This document shows positions 7,833-16,507 of a DNA stretch of 32,763 nt, one piece after another. The first letter of the stretch is position 1; each line of letters starts with the position of its first letter. Source of the stretch: Bacteroidales bacterium. GTDB taxonomy: Bacteria; Bacteroidota; Bacteroidia; Bacteroidales; Bacteroidaceae. Under the pieces are notes generated by a model that was not told the origin of the DNA, did not search any database, and was given only the letters and a program-made list of their open reading frames with translations. Position numbers and translations under genes: made by a program. Where the stretch lies: NCBI GenBank assembly GCA_004554665.1, contig SFKY01000023.1:1-32763 (forward strand), given 5' to 3'.

Positions 7833-9530
7833 CTAATCCTCCATCAGTTTGCGGTAACGGCCCTTCTTGATCTCCTCATTGCCCAGACGGCGGGCCTTGT
7901 TGATTTCATATTCCGAATAGCTGCCCTCGAAGTAAACCACCTCTCCGTTGCCCTCGAAAGCCAGAATGTGCGTACAGATACGGTCGAGGAACCAGCGATC
8001 GTGACTGATGACCACAGCACAACCGGCGAAGGCTTCGAGACCTTCCTCCAATGCACGCAGGGTGTTGACATCGATATCGTTGGTAGGCTCGTCGAGCAGC
8101 AGCACGTTACCCTCCTGCTTCAGGGCCAACGCCAGTTGCAGTCGGTTTCGCTCGCCACCGGAGAGCACGCTACAAGGCTTGCTCTGGTCGGTGCCGGAGA
8201 AATTGAAGCGGGAGATGTAAGCGCGTGCGTTGACATCGCGTCCGCCCATGCGTATGCTCTCATTGCCCTGCGATATGACCTCGTACACCGTCTTGTTGGG
8301 GTCGATATCCTTGTGTTGCTGGTCAACGTAGGCCAGTTTGACGGTCTCACCCACCTCAAAGGTACCTGCGTCGGCCTGCTCCAGTCCCATGATGAGACGG
8401 AAGAGCGTGGTCTTGCCCGCACCGTTGGGACCTATGACACCCACAATGCCGTTGGGCGGCAGCATGAAGTTCAAATCGCGGAACAGGACCTTGTCGCCAA
8501 AAGCCTTGGCGACGTGCTGGGCCTCGATGACCTTGTTGCCGAGTCGCGGTCCGTTAGGAATGAATATCTCGAGTTTCTCCTCACGCTCCTTCTGCTCCTG
8601 GTTCAGCATCTGCTCGTAAGAGTTAAGACGTGCCTTGCCCTTGGCCTGCCGCGCCTTGGGAGCCATACGTACCCATTCGAGTTCTCGCTCCAGCGTCTTC
8701 TGCCGTTTCGAGGCCGTGCGCTCTTCCTGTGCCATGCGCTTGGTCTTCTGATCCAGCCACGAAGAGTAGTTGCCCTTCCATGGGATGCCCTCCCCGCGGT
8801 CGAGTTCGAGAATCCACTCGCTCACATCGTCGAGGAAATAGCGGTCGTGGGTAACAGCTATCACCGTGCCCTCATACTGCTGCAGATGCTGTTCGAGCCA
8901 GTCGATGCTCTCTGCATCAAGATGGTTGGTGGGCTCGTCGAGCAGCAGCACGTCGGGCTTCTGCAGAAGCAGGCGGCAGAGTGCCACACGACGGCGCTCG
9001 CCACCCGAGAGGTTGGTAACGGGCCAATCGCCCGGCGGACAACGGAGGGCTGCCATCGCGCGGTCCAGTTTGGAGTCCATATTCCACGCATCGGTGGCAT
9101 CGATGATGTCCTGCACCTCTGCCTGCCGCTGCATGAGCTTGTCCATCTTGTCGGGATCGCTGTAGTATTCTTCCAATCCAAACTTGAGGTTGATGTCCTC
9201 ATACTCCTTGAGCGCGTCGTACACCTGCTGCACACCCTCCTGCACATTCTCCTTCACGGTCTTGGTCTCATCGAGGGGCGGGTCCTGAGGCAGGTAACCC
9301 ACCGAATAGCCGGGGCTCCACACCACTTCGCCCTGCGTGGGCTGCTCTATGCCGGCGATGATCTTCATCAACGTCGACTTACCCGCGCCGTTGAGACCGA
9401 TGATTCCGATTTTTGCACCATAGAAGAACGAGAGATAAATGTTCTTCAGTATCTGCTTCTGGTTTTGTGGGATAATCTTGGATACTCCCACCATAGAGAA
9501 GATAATCTTCTTGTCGTCTACTGTTGCCAT
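7833..9530 (-). CDS. ettA: ABC-F ATPase EttA, energy-dependent translational throttle
   Basis: A 565-residue ABC-F protein (E. coli EttA is about 555). It has two ABC domains in tandem and no membrane segments. The first has GLNGAGKS, LSGGERRRVALCRLLL and LLLDEPTNHLD; the second has GPNGAGKTT, LSGGERNRLQLALAL and LLLDEPTNDID. The segment between them is the charged linker that contacts P-site tRNA. EttA binds the ribosomal E site and gates the first peptide bond in response to the ATP/ADP ratio. The start at 9530 (MATVDDKKIIFSMVGVSK) fits the family; an open frame upstream to 9635 is not expected to be translated. The ALEEGLEAFAGCAVVISHDRWFLD segment separates it from antibiotic-resistance ABC-F proteins. 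Confidence 0.93.
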   Translation of the reverse strand: MATVDDKKIIFSMVGVSKIIPQNQKQILKNIYLSFFYGAKIGIIGLNGAGKSTLMKIIAGIEQPTQGEVVWSPGYSVGYLPQDPPLDETKTVKENVQEGVQQVYDALKEYEDINLKFGLEEYYSDPDKMDKLMQRQAEVQDIIDATDAWNMDSKLDRAMAALRCPPGDWPVTNLSGGERRRVALCRLLLQKPDVLLLDEPTNHLDAESIDWLEQHLQQYEGTVIAVTHDRYFLDDVSEWILELDRGEGIPWKGNYSSWLDQKTKRMAQEERTASKRQKTLERELEWVRMAPKARQAKGKARLNSYEQMLNQEQKEREEKLEIFIPNGPRLGNKVIEAQHVAKAFGDKVLFRDLNFMLPPNGIVGVIGPNGAGKTTLFRLIMGLEQADAGTFEVGETVKLAYVDQQHKDIDPNKTVYEVISQGNESIRMGGRDVNARAYISRFNFSGTDQSKPCSVLSGGERNRLQLALALKQEGNVLLLDEPTNDIDVNTLRALEEGLEAFAGCAVVISHDRWFLDRICTHILAFEGNGEVVYFEGSYSEYEINKARRLGNEEIKKGRYRKLMED

Positions 9531-9600
9531 GTATTGTCTGTTTGTGATTGCTTTTCCATGCGCCCGAATCCGCCACAGGGCCAGTCCGGACACGTGGGGA

Positions 9601-9632
9601 TAAAGGTAAGCAAAATTCTTTACATTGCCAAA
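9601..9632 (-). promoter_or_regulatory. Promoter of ettA
   Basis: Minus strand TTTG (9632-9629), a 20-bp spacer, then TACCTTTA (9608-9601), one base off the Bacteroidetes TAnnTTTG -7 box. The leader to the ATG at 9530 would be about 65 nt. Confidence 0.55.
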
Positions 9633-9812
9633 CAAAATCGGGAAATTAATTTCTCACGCCCGCCGCGGCGGTTGGCGCACAAAACCAATTCGCCAGCAAA
9701 GATGAATAAATATGTATATTCTCACAATAAAAACCCGCAAGCTGCCGTTATAAGCACGAAGCCGGATGCTTCCGGCACAATAAAAGATTATAAACCATTA
9801 ACAACAACCGAC

Positions 9813-10505
9813 ATGAAAAAGTATTTAGCAGAAATGGTAGGCACGATGGTGCTCGTATTGATGGGATGCGGCGCAGCCGTTTCCTTAGGATGTAACGTCA
9901 CCGATGCCGAGACTGTAGTAGGCACAGCCATGGCCTTCGGACTGTCAGTCGTGGCAATGGCCTACGCCATCGGCGGAATCTCTGGCTGCCACATTAATCC
10001 CGCTATCACGCTCGGCGTATATCTCAGCGGACGCATGAGCCGCAAGGACTGTGGCATGTACATGCTCTATCAGGTGATCGGCGGCATCCTGGGTGCCACC
10101 ATCCTCTACATCGTCACCTCTTCGGCCGGCCTGATCGGCACGGGGGCCAACGACCTGCAGGCCATCAACGAGGTGCAGACCATCTCTGTGCTTGGCGGCC
10201 TGGTGGCTGAGCTGGTATTCACCTGTGTATTCGTACTCGTGGTGCTCGGTGCCACTGCCAAGACCAACGGAGCCACCAACAACTTTGCCGGCCTGGCCAT
10301 CGGCTTGGCACTGGTACTCGTCCATCTGGTGTGCATCCGCTATACAGGCACCTCTGTCAATCCCGCACGCTCTATCGGACCGGCCCTGTATCAGGGTGGC
10401 ACAGCGCTCACCAACCTGTGGATCTTCATCGTAGGCCCGTTGGCTGGCGGTGCCTTGGCTGCCGGCATCTGGAAAGTGATAGACCCAGCAGAGAAAAAGA
10501 AATAA
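9813..10505 (+). CDS. aqpZ: Aquaporin Z-type water channel
   Basis: A 230-residue inner-membrane channel of the MIP family with six membrane segments and two half-helices. NPA motifs are at residues 62-64 (GCHINPAIT) and 183-185 (SVNPARS). The selectivity-filter residues F42, H171, T180 and R186 match the water-selective AqpZ pattern, rather than the glycerol facilitator pattern. I chose the ATG at 9813 (MKKYLAEMVGTMVLV). A much longer frame through 7968 runs antisense to ettA and is not credible. It is transcribed away from ettA with a 282-bp gap in which I see no convincing promoter. Confidence 0.93.
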   Translation: MKKYLAEMVGTMVLVLMGCGAAVSLGCNVTDAETVVGTAMAFGLSVVAMAYAIGGISGCHINPAITLGVYLSGRMSRKDCGMYMLYQVIGGILGATILYIVTSSAGLIGTGANDLQAINEVQTISVLGGLVAELVFTCVFVLVVLGATAKTNGATNNFAGLAIGLALVLVHLVCIRYTGTSVNPARSIGPALYQGGTALTNLWIFIVGPLAGGALAAGIWKVIDPAEKKK

Positions 10506-10539
10506 ACCTACACAACAACCTAATTGGTAACGATAGCGG

Positions 10540-10562
10540 GGGGGCATCATAGGTATGTCCCC
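10540..10562 (+). terminator. Terminator-like hairpin after aqpZ
   Basis: GGGGGCAT (10540-10547) pairs with ATGTCCCC (10555-10562), with one G-T pair, followed by TTGCTTTTTAT. It lies between aqpZ and the FucP-type gene and could end or attenuate transcription. Confidence 0.5.
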
Positions 10563-10589
10563 TTGCTTTTTATAGAAAAAACGAACGAT

Positions 10590-11804
10590 ATGCAAACCGA
10601 CTCACGGAGACTGACCGACAAACGCTATGTAGTGCCTTTTGCACTCATCACCACCCTTTTCTTCCTATGGGGCTTTGCCCGCGCCATCCTCGACGTGCTC
10701 AACAAGCACCTGCAAAACGAGATGGACATCACCATCACCCACTCGGCGCTGATACAGGTCACCACCTATCTGGGCTATTTTCTCATGGCCATCCCGGCGG
10801 GCATCCTCATCAACCGTCACGGCTACCGACGGGGCGTGATCTTCGGCCTGACGCTCTTCGGCCTGGGCTCGCTGCTCTTCATCCCCGGAGCCTACATAGA
10901 GGCCTTCCCAGCCTTCCTGCTCGCCCTCTTCATCATAGGCTGCGGACTGGTATGCTTAGAGACCGCCGCCAACCCCTATGTCACCGAACTGGGTGCGCCC
11001 GAGACGGCCACCAGCCGCCTCAACTTCTCACAATCGTTCAACGGTCTGGGCGGTCTGTTTGCCACGCTGGTGGTGGGGCAGTTTTTCTTCAGCTCCTCCA
11101 CACTGGGCGGCAGCGTGGCGGTCCCCTACACGGTGTTGGGCATCGTGGTATTGGGCATCGCTGTGGTCTTCGGCCGAGTGTCGCTGCCCGAAATCGGGCA
11201 TGAGGACGACAAGGCCGACGGGCTCCGCGGCTCGCGCGTGGCCGAACTGCTGCTTCGCCGCCCCATGTTTCGCTTTGGCCTGCTGGCGCTGCTGTGCTAC
11301 GAGGTGGCCGAGATATCAATCAACAGCTATTTCATCAACTTTGTCACGGGCCAAGGCTGGATGACCGACCGCACGGCGTCGGTGGTGCTCACCTGCGCAC
11401 TGGCCTTCTTCATGGTAGGCCGCTTTGTGGGCAGCTGGCTGATGCGCCGTATCCGTCCGGTGACCATGCTCACCGCCTGTGCGGTGGGGACAGTGACCAG
11501 TACCGCCCTCGTGCTGTGCGATGTGGGTATCGTCTCCATGCTGGCGCTGGTGGCCATCTACCTGTTCGAAGCCATCATGTTTCCCACCATCTTCTCCTTG
11601 GCGCTACGCGATCTGGGAAGCCTCACCAAGAGTGCTGCCTCGCTGCTGATGATGACGCCCATCGGCGGCTGCGGATTCCTCCTGATGGGTATTCTGGCCG
11701 ACTCGGTGGGCGTGGTGCTGCCTTTTGTCATTCCCTTGGCAGGGTATATCGTGGTACTGCTCTATGCCCTGCGGGCACGCAAACCGCATGCCGTCCAGCC
11801 ATAG
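10590..11804 (+). CDS. FucP-type (FHS family) MFS sugar transporter
   Basis: A 404-residue inner-membrane protein with about 12 hydrophobic segments. The start YVVPFALITTLFFLWGFARAILDVLNKHLQ is typical of the fucose/glucose/galactose:proton symporter (FHS) branch. So is the ETAANPYVTELGAPETATSRLNFSQSFNGLG segment in the middle. It probably brings in a hexose or deoxyhexose with protons. The ATG at 10590 precedes MQTDSRRLTDKR and follows an A-rich stretch; the upstream ATG at 10524 would place the terminator-like hairpin inside the gene. No fucose or sugar-kinase genes sit beside it, so the substrate is open. Confidence 0.82.
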   Translation: MQTDSRRLTDKRYVVPFALITTLFFLWGFARAILDVLNKHLQNEMDITITHSALIQVTTYLGYFLMAIPAGILINRHGYRRGVIFGLTLFGLGSLLFIPGAYIEAFPAFLLALFIIGCGLVCLETAANPYVTELGAPETATSRLNFSQSFNGLGGLFATLVVGQFFFSSSTLGGSVAVPYTVLGIVVLGIAVVFGRVSLPEIGHEDDKADGLRGSRVAELLLRRPMFRFGLLALLCYEVAEISINSYFINFVTGQGWMTDRTASVVLTCALAFFMVGRFVGSWLMRRIRPVTMLTACAVGTVTSTALVLCDVGIVSMLALVAIYLFEAIMFPTIFSLALRDLGSLTKSAASLLMMTPIGGCGFLLMGILADSVGVVLPFVIPLAGYIVVLLYALRARKPHAVQP

Positions 11805-11842
11805 GCCACCTATAGGAAACGTAAATGCCGCGTTTAGGTGAC

Positions 11843-11880
11843 CTAAAGGCCACCTTTAGCCGCGTAAAGGCCACCGTTAG
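11843..11880. repeat. Dispersed hairpin motif, copies 2a and 2b
   Basis: CTAAAGGCCACCTTTAG (11843-11859) is identical to 182-198. It is followed at 11864-11880 by GTAAAGGCCACCGTTAG, a degraded copy. A further piece (GTTTAGGTGACC) precedes them. Located just after the FucP-type gene. The rest of 11881-12186 is AT-rich with no gene I can support. Confidence 0.55.
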
Positions 11881-12186
11881 CTACAGATTTTGTTATAGCC
11901 TCATGGCTGAGAAAACAAAATCACTGCAAAGAATTTTTATATTTAGAGTACTTTTTCTGATACCTGTATCATATTTTACACTGCAACTATAGTATTTTTA
12001 TCCAAAAACACAGCATGAACAAAGAACAAATTGCATTTGCCAAATGAAAAAACATTCCTCATTTGTGTTTACACAGAATCTATATGGTCTTTTTTTCTAC
12101 TGATATATAAGTGGTTATATATGTTTGGGATTCAAGAGTAGGACTTCGATAATCAATGAGCAACAGATACAACCATCAAAAAAAAA

Positions 12187-12211
12187 GGGTTCCGCCGCAA
12201 TGGTGGAACCC
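12187..12211 (-). terminator. Terminator of inositol-3-phosphate synthase gene
   Basis: GGGTTCCGCC (12187-12196) pairs with GGTGGAACCC (12202-12211) around GCAAT. A run of eight or more Ts follows on the minus strand. Classic intrinsic terminator 40 bp past the stop codon. Confidence 0.85.
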
Positions 12212-12250
12212 TTTCTGTTGGTAAGATTGATATTTTTAGAATTTACAGGA

Positions 12251-13579
12251 TTAGTCAATCTCCTCATCAGGATCATAACCGCCGATCTCACGAATCTCGT
12301 TCTTGAGCATGGTGTACTGCTGGTACAGGTTGTTGACAGCCTCCTCGCCCTGCGTATAGTCGTGCATAGGTGCCTTGAGGAAGAAGCTCAGGAAGCGCTG
12401 TGTGCCGAAACGGCCTGCACGTGCAGCCAAGTCGCTGAGCAGGGTAAGGTCGAGCAGCAGCGGGGCAGCAAGGATGGAGTCGCGGCAGAGGAAGTTGATC
12501 TTGATCTGCATGGGATAGCCCATCCAACCGAAGATGTCGATATTGTCCCAGCCCTCCTTGTTGTCGTTGCGGGGAGGATAATAGTTGATACGCACCTTGT
12601 GATAGTACTGTGTGTCCTCGTCATTGCCGTGGCCGTAGAGATCGGGCTGTACCTCGGGCTTGAGAATGGTCTCAAGCGTAGAGAGCTTGCTCACCTCCTT
12701 GGTATGGAAGTTGGCAGGCTCGTCGAGCACCAGACCGTCGCGGTTGCCCAGGATGTTGGTAGAGAACCATCCGCTCAAGCCCAGGCAGCGTGTACCGATG
12801 ATAGGAGCGAAACCGCTCTTTACCAAGGTCTGTCCTGTCTTGAAATCCTTGCCGGCAATAGGCATACGGGTCTTCTCGGCCAGCTCCCACATGGCGGGAA
12901 TGTCTACCGTGGTGTTGGGGGCACCCATGATAAACGGTGCGCCCTCGGTAAGAGCGGCGTATGCGTAACACATAGACGGTGCAATGTGTGCACGGTCGTC
13001 AGCCTTCATGGCAGCTTCGAGGTCGGCGAGATGATAGTGGATGTGCTCGTCTACCGGAACATAAATCTCTGTAGAGGCAGCCCAGATGACCACGATGCGT
13101 GCGCAATCGTTTTCGGCCTTGAAGCGGCGGATATCCTCGCGCAGCTGCTCCACCATGTCCCAGCGGGTCTTGCAGTCCTTGACATTGTCTCCATCAAGAC
13201 GCTTGGCATAGTTCTTGTCAAAAGCGGCCTTCATGGGGACAATCTTCTCCAACTCATCACGAACCGGCTCGATGTCTTTCTCCTTCAGCACTTCGGCATA
13301 CATAGCTGCCTGATAGGCATTCTGCGGATACACATCCCATGTGCCGAAAACGATGTCTTCGAGCTTGGCCAGCGGTACAATGTCCTTGTAGTGCAGATAC
13401 TTCTTGTCAGCACCCTTGCCCACGCGGATCTTGTCGTACTGGGTCATCGAGCCAATAGGCTTGGCGAGACCTTTGCGAGTCATTAACACACCTGTCATAA
13501 ACGTGGTGGCGACAGCACCGCAACCTACGACCATAATACCCAATTTGCCTTCAGCGGGCTTAACATTTGTCTTTTCCAT
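12251..13579 (-). CDS. ino1: Inositol-3-phosphate synthase (MIPS)
   Basis: A 442-residue NAD-dependent enzyme that turns glucose 6-phosphate into 1D-myo-inositol 3-phosphate. The N-terminal Rossmann motif (LGIMVVGCGAVATTFMTGV) is clear. So are the NTTVDIPAMW and AGKDFKTGQTLVKS segments typical of the catalytic domain. This is the Bacteroidetes form, shorter than eukaryotic MIPS of about 510 residues. In Bacteroides the orthologue feeds synthesis of inositol phospholipids and sphingolipids. Here the downstream lipid genes are not adjacent, but an inositol-monophosphatase family gene lies 3 kb away (16508-17284). The start ATG at 13579 follows an A-rich stretch. A small hairpin (CCAAGC/GCTTGG, about 13618-13634) lies in its leader. 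Confidence 0.9.
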   Translation of the reverse strand: MEKTNVKPAEGKLGIMVVGCGAVATTFMTGVLMTRKGLAKPIGSMTQYDKIRVGKGADKKYLHYKDIVPLAKLEDIVFGTWDVYPQNAYQAAMYAEVLKEKDIEPVRDELEKIVPMKAAFDKNYAKRLDGDNVKDCKTRWDMVEQLREDIRRFKAENDCARIVVIWAASTEIYVPVDEHIHYHLADLEAAMKADDRAHIAPSMCYAYAALTEGAPFIMGAPNTTVDIPAMWELAEKTRMPIAGKDFKTGQTLVKSGFAPIIGTRCLGLSGWFSTNILGNRDGLVLDEPANFHTKEVSKLSTLETILKPEVQPDLYGHGNDEDTQYYHKVRINYYPPRNDNKEGWDNIDIFGWMGYPMQIKINFLCRDSILAAPLLLDLTLLSDLAARAGRFGTQRFLSFFLKAPMHDYTQGEEAVNNLYQQYTMLKNEIREIGGYDPDEEID

Positions 13580-13900
13580 TTTTTCTCTAAATGTAACTTA
13601 GTTAGAAGCCATGAACCAAGCCTGTAGCTTGGGCCTCGTCTATGGTTTCCGTAATGTTTTTGTCATATTTTGTACGCAAAAATCGCTATTTTTTTTATCT
13701 TATGCAAATTTTTTCAGAGTTATGTTTATTTGGCATTCTTTATTTAACAAGTATTTAACTTTGTCGGCGCACACGCTACCGATTCCTGCCGCAAAGTGCC
13801 GTTTTGCAAACTACGTTTTACATTTCGCCCATGTTACCCTTTCTATCCTGAAATAATGTGAAAGCCGCCATTTGGGGATGCAAAAAAATCGCCTTATCAC

Positions 13901-13931
13901 TTTGGATTGACGAATTAAATTTGTACTTTTG
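13901..13931 (+). promoter_or_regulatory. Consensus Bacteroidetes promoter of fba
   Basis: TTTG (13901-13904), a 19-bp spacer, then TACTTTTG (13924-13931): a perfect -33/-7 pair. The leader to the fba ATG at 14049 is about 110 nt, long for this phylum, with no structure I can name. Apart from this promoter and the MIPS leader, 13580-14048 holds nothing I can support. Confidence 0.8.
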
Positions 13932-14048
13932 CAATCGGGTAAAGTGCCGAAAACGCCCATGCAAGACCCTATCACGCACAGCGTCTCTCCCACTTGGCCC
14001 TGGGCAAGGACCCGAAAGGTAAAAGATTTCTTAATACAATAAACAATT

Positions 14049-15053
14049 ATGGTAAACTACAAAGAATTAGGCTTGGTAAACACCAAAGAGATGTTTGCCC
14101 GTGCCATCAACGGCGGCTATGCTATCCCGGCATTCAACTTCAACAACATGGAGCAGTTGCAGGCCATCATCAAGGCTTCTTCAGAGCTCCGCTCTCCGGT
14201 TATCCTGCAGGTTTCTAAGGGAGCACGCAACTATGCCAACCAGACTCTCCTCCGCTACATGGCACAGGGTGCTGTAGCATACGCTCAGGAGCTCGGCTGC
14301 GAGCATCCCGAGATTGCGCTCCACTTGGACCACGGCGACAGCTTCGAGCTTTGCAAGAGCTGCGTAGACACCGGTTTCTCTTCTGTCATGATCGACGGTT
14401 CCTCTCTCCCCTACGAGGAGAATGTAGCCCTCACCAAGAAGGTGGTAGAGTACGCACACCAGTATGGCGTAACCGTAGAGGGTGAGCTCGGCGTGCTGGC
14501 AGGTGTTGAGGACGAGGTGGTAGCTGCCGAGTCGCACTACACCAAGCCCGAGGAGGTAATCGACTTTGTAAGCCGCACAGGCGTAGACTCGCTGGCTATC
14601 TCTATCGGTACATCTCACGGTGCCTACAAGTTCACACCGGAGCAGTGCACACGCGACCCGAAGACCGGTAAGCTCGTTCCTCCTCCCTTGGCATTCGATG
14701 TACTCGACGCCATCATGGAGAAGCTCCCCGGATTCCCCATCGTGCTCCACGGTTCTTCATCGGTTCCCCAGGAGTATGTGGACATGATCAACCAGTATGG
14801 TGGCAAGCTCCCCGATGCAGTAGGTATCCCCGAGGAGCAGCTGCGTAAGGCTGCCAGCAGCGCTGTTTGCAAGATCAACATCGACTCAGACTCTCGTCTG
14901 GCCTTCACCGCTGCCGTACGCAAGGTGTTTGCCGAGAAACCGGGTGAGTTTGATCCCCGCAAGTACTGCGGTCCTGCACGCGACGAAATGGAGAAGATGT
15001 ACAAGCACAAGATTGTAGACGTGCTTGGCTCTGACAACAAGCTCGCTGAGTAA
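14049..15053 (+). CDS. fba: Class II fructose-bisphosphate aldolase
   Basis: A 334-residue zinc-dependent aldolase of glycolysis and gluconeogenesis, cytoplasmic. It interconverts fructose 1,6-bisphosphate with dihydroxyacetone phosphate and glyceraldehyde 3-phosphate. Visible catalytic and metal residues are D94-H95 in LHLDHGDS, E144/E146 in VEGELGVLAG, H190 in IGTSHGAYKF and H234 in VLHGSSSVPQE. Codon use looks strongly biased, as expected for a highly expressed gene. It stands alone with its own consensus promoter and a strong terminator. Confidence 0.95.
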   Translation: MVNYKELGLVNTKEMFARAINGGYAIPAFNFNNMEQLQAIIKASSELRSPVILQVSKGARNYANQTLLRYMAQGAVAYAQELGCEHPEIALHLDHGDSFELCKSCVDTGFSSVMIDGSSLPYEENVALTKKVVEYAHQYGVTVEGELGVLAGVEDEVVAAESHYTKPEEVIDFVSRTGVDSLAISIGTSHGAYKFTPEQCTRDPKTGKLVPPPLAFDVLDAIMEKLPGFPIVLHGSSSVPQEYVDMINQYGGKLPDAVGIPEEQLRKAASSAVCKINIDSDSRLAFTAAVRKVFAEKPGEFDPRKYCGPARDEMEKMYKHKIVDVLGSDNKLAE

Positions 15054-15081
15054 GCAGACTTTACTCTCATTAACGATACTG

Positions 15082-15113
15082 GGCGGAACCTTTTAGCGGG
15101 TTCCGCCTTTTTT
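15082..15113 (+). terminator. Terminator of fba
   Basis: GGCGGAACC (15082-15090) pairs with GGTTCCGCC (15099-15107), followed by six Ts. Located 28 bp after the fba stop codon. Confidence 0.9.
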
Positions 15114-15172
15114 GGTGTGCTTGGTCAGCCCATGGATTGGAGATGCCCCCAACTCATGTCCTTGGTGCTTTT

Positions 15173-15259
15173 GCCCTCACCCCACCCCTCTCCCACGGGG
15201 CGAGGGGACTGCCGCTGCTGGACTTCTCTCGCCCTGTGGGAGAGGGGTAGGGTGAGGGC
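15173..15259. repeat. REP-like long inverted repeat, copy 1
   Basis: Two 32-bp arms (15173-15204 and 15228-15259) are inverted copies with two mismatches, separated by a 23-bp loop. The arm core GCCCTCACCC-A-CCCTCTCCCAC is shared with a second palindrome at 26652-26712. It lies between the fba terminator and the next promoter. Confidence 0.75.
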
Positions 15260-15336
15260 TGATTTACCCATATAAAAGTCGGAAGATTCCCACCAAATAA
15301 TCCGGGAAAAGCAATGGGGAAACGAAAAAAATTAGG

Positions 15337-15344
15337 TACCTTTG
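15337..15344 (+). promoter_or_regulatory. -7 promoter box upstream of the TPR-sensor-like gene
   Basis: TACCTTTG matches TAnnTTTG. The next ATG is at 15410. No clear -33 TTTG at the expected spacing. Confidence 0.45.
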
Positions 15345-15409
15345 TAGGACAACTTGCCAAACAGCCATCGGCACGGAGCCCCCGATGAAAAAACGGCATA
15401 ACCACGAAT

Positions 15410-15880
15410 ATGAAACAGTTACTATACCTTATTATAATATATATCGTCGTCGCCGCCTGCTCCGGGCAACACGAAGCCAACCGCACGCTGAATCGCGTGG
15501 CCACCCTGCTCGACAACCGTCCAGACACCTCTGTGACCGATGCCCAACTGGATAGCGCTATCGGGCGCATTGCAATGCAAGATTCGAGCAACCCACAAGC
15601 ATTTTATAATTATACGGAGAGCCAACGGTTAGCAGCAGAGGAGGAAGAAGAAATAAACCGCTTAAGATGGGTGCAAGCAGGACTGATAGCAGTCTTTCTC
15701 GTTATTCTGATTTGCATCCGCTACAACAAAAAACAATATGAAAAAGAAGTAAACAAGCAACTACAGGAAACCAACCGCAAATATGTGGAAGCGATGGAGC
15801 TTTACATTCGCAAAAAGGAAGAACTGGAGGAGATGAAAACATTACATTTCTTTCCAATTAGACGATGCATTTTTCCTTAA
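15410..15880 (+). pseudogene. Internally deleted TPR/TM sensor-like protein
   Basis: A 156-residue frame. The first ~45 residues are a lipoprotein-like signal (IIYIVVAACSGQ) and the start of a helical repeat (NRTLNRVATLLDNRPD). They resemble the N-terminus of Bacteroidetes TPR proteins that have a membrane segment and a C-terminal HTH. The frame then jumps to what in that family lies just before the membrane: YNYTESQRLAAEEEEEINRLR, a membrane helix (~88-102) and a coiled coil (KKQYEKEVNKQLQETNRKYVEA). The TPR array is missing, and the C-terminal HTH is replaced by FFPIRRCIFP. I infer an internal deletion plus C-terminal truncation. It has a -7 promoter box and could still be made as a small membrane protein. 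Confidence 0.55.
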
Positions 15881-15916
15881 CTAAGAGCCGGTTTCTGCAG
15901 CAAAGCCGGCTCTTAG
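15881..15916. terminator. 11-bp perfect stem-loop after the shortened gene
   Basis: CTAAGAGCCGG (15881-15891) pairs with CCGGCTCTTAG (15906-15916) around a 14-nt loop. It lies directly after the stop codon. The T-run is weak (CGTCCTCTTATTT), so termination is likely but not certain. Confidence 0.5.
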
Positions 15917-15940
15917 CGTCCTCTTATTTCCCCCGAAAAA

Positions 15941-15971
15941 TTTGTTGGTTCAAATCTTTTTTCTATCTTTG
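15941..15971 (+). promoter_or_regulatory. Consensus Bacteroidetes promoter of the SH3-like gene
   Basis: TTTG (15941-15944), a 19-bp spacer and TATCTTTG (15964-15971). The leader to the ATG at 15986 is only about 10 nt. Confidence 0.8.
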
Positions 15972-15985
15972 CACCATACTCATAC

Positions 15986-16483
15986 ATGAAAACGATGAAA
16001 AAACATGTTACACTGATAGCCCTGCTTCTGGCAACAGCGCTATCCGCCAACGCCCAGAAGGCGCTTGTGGCGATTATAGACCAGCCGGTGAAGGGCGAAT
16101 ACCAAACGGTGAACCCCGGCACCTACCCTATCAGCCAGTCGAAAGGCGGTGACTATATCATAGGTATAGGCCAGGAGACCGAAAGGGTACCTAAAACAGG
16201 ATGCCACACAGAGGTCTGGACGGCACAGGACGGGCATGGCTATCTGACGGTAGCCACCAAAGCCAAAAACGGCGTAGCGGTGTACCAATCTATGGCTGCC
16301 AATGCGCCTGTCGTGGCCAAACTTCCGGCTAACAGAGAAGATGAAATCCCGGAGAGCTATGCGTGTCTGGGGAAGACCGGCAAATGGTACAAGATAAGTG
16401 TAGACGGCAAGACCGGCTATGTGAAAGCTTGTGGGGTGACATGGCACATCAGCGAGGCTGACTGCGGAGGCTGCATCCGATAA
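15986..16483 (+). CDS. Exported SH3-like domain protein
   Basis: A 165-residue protein with a cleavable signal peptide (LIALLLATALSANAQ). The C-terminal half (about residues 90-153: GVAVYQSMAANAPVVAKLP through CLGKTGKWYKISVDGKTGYVKACGVTW) has the pattern of a bacterial SH3 domain. This includes the GKWYKISVDGKTGYVK strand-turn-strand typical of wall- or ligand-binding SH3_3 modules. The N-terminal 70 residues are unrecognised. The C-terminus is cysteine-rich (EADCGGCIR). Likely periplasmic or surface protein; role unknown. It has a consensus promoter of its own and converges on the phosphatase gene at 16508. Confidence 0.7.
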   Translation: MKTMKKHVTLIALLLATALSANAQKALVAIIDQPVKGEYQTVNPGTYPISQSKGGDYIIGIGQETERVPKTGCHTEVWTAQDGHGYLTVATKAKNGVAVYQSMAANAPVVAKLPANREDEIPESYACLGKTGKWYKISVDGKTGYVKACGVTWHISEADCGGCIR

Positions 16484-16507
16484 GCATTGGGGACAGGTGC
16501 TTCGCTG

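Noticed and set aside
7968..10505. A single 845-codon plus-strand frame spanning the ettA region and running into the aquaporin.
   Set aside because: The first ~1.6 kb is exactly antisense to ettA and has no protein-like pattern. Only the last 230 codons from 9813 are a real gene, and the open frame upstream is chance in GC-rich coding DNA.
13611..13856. An 81-codon frame between the inositol synthase and aldolase genes.
   Set aside because: It is Phe/Leu-rich from AT-rich intergenic DNA, without promoter or start context.
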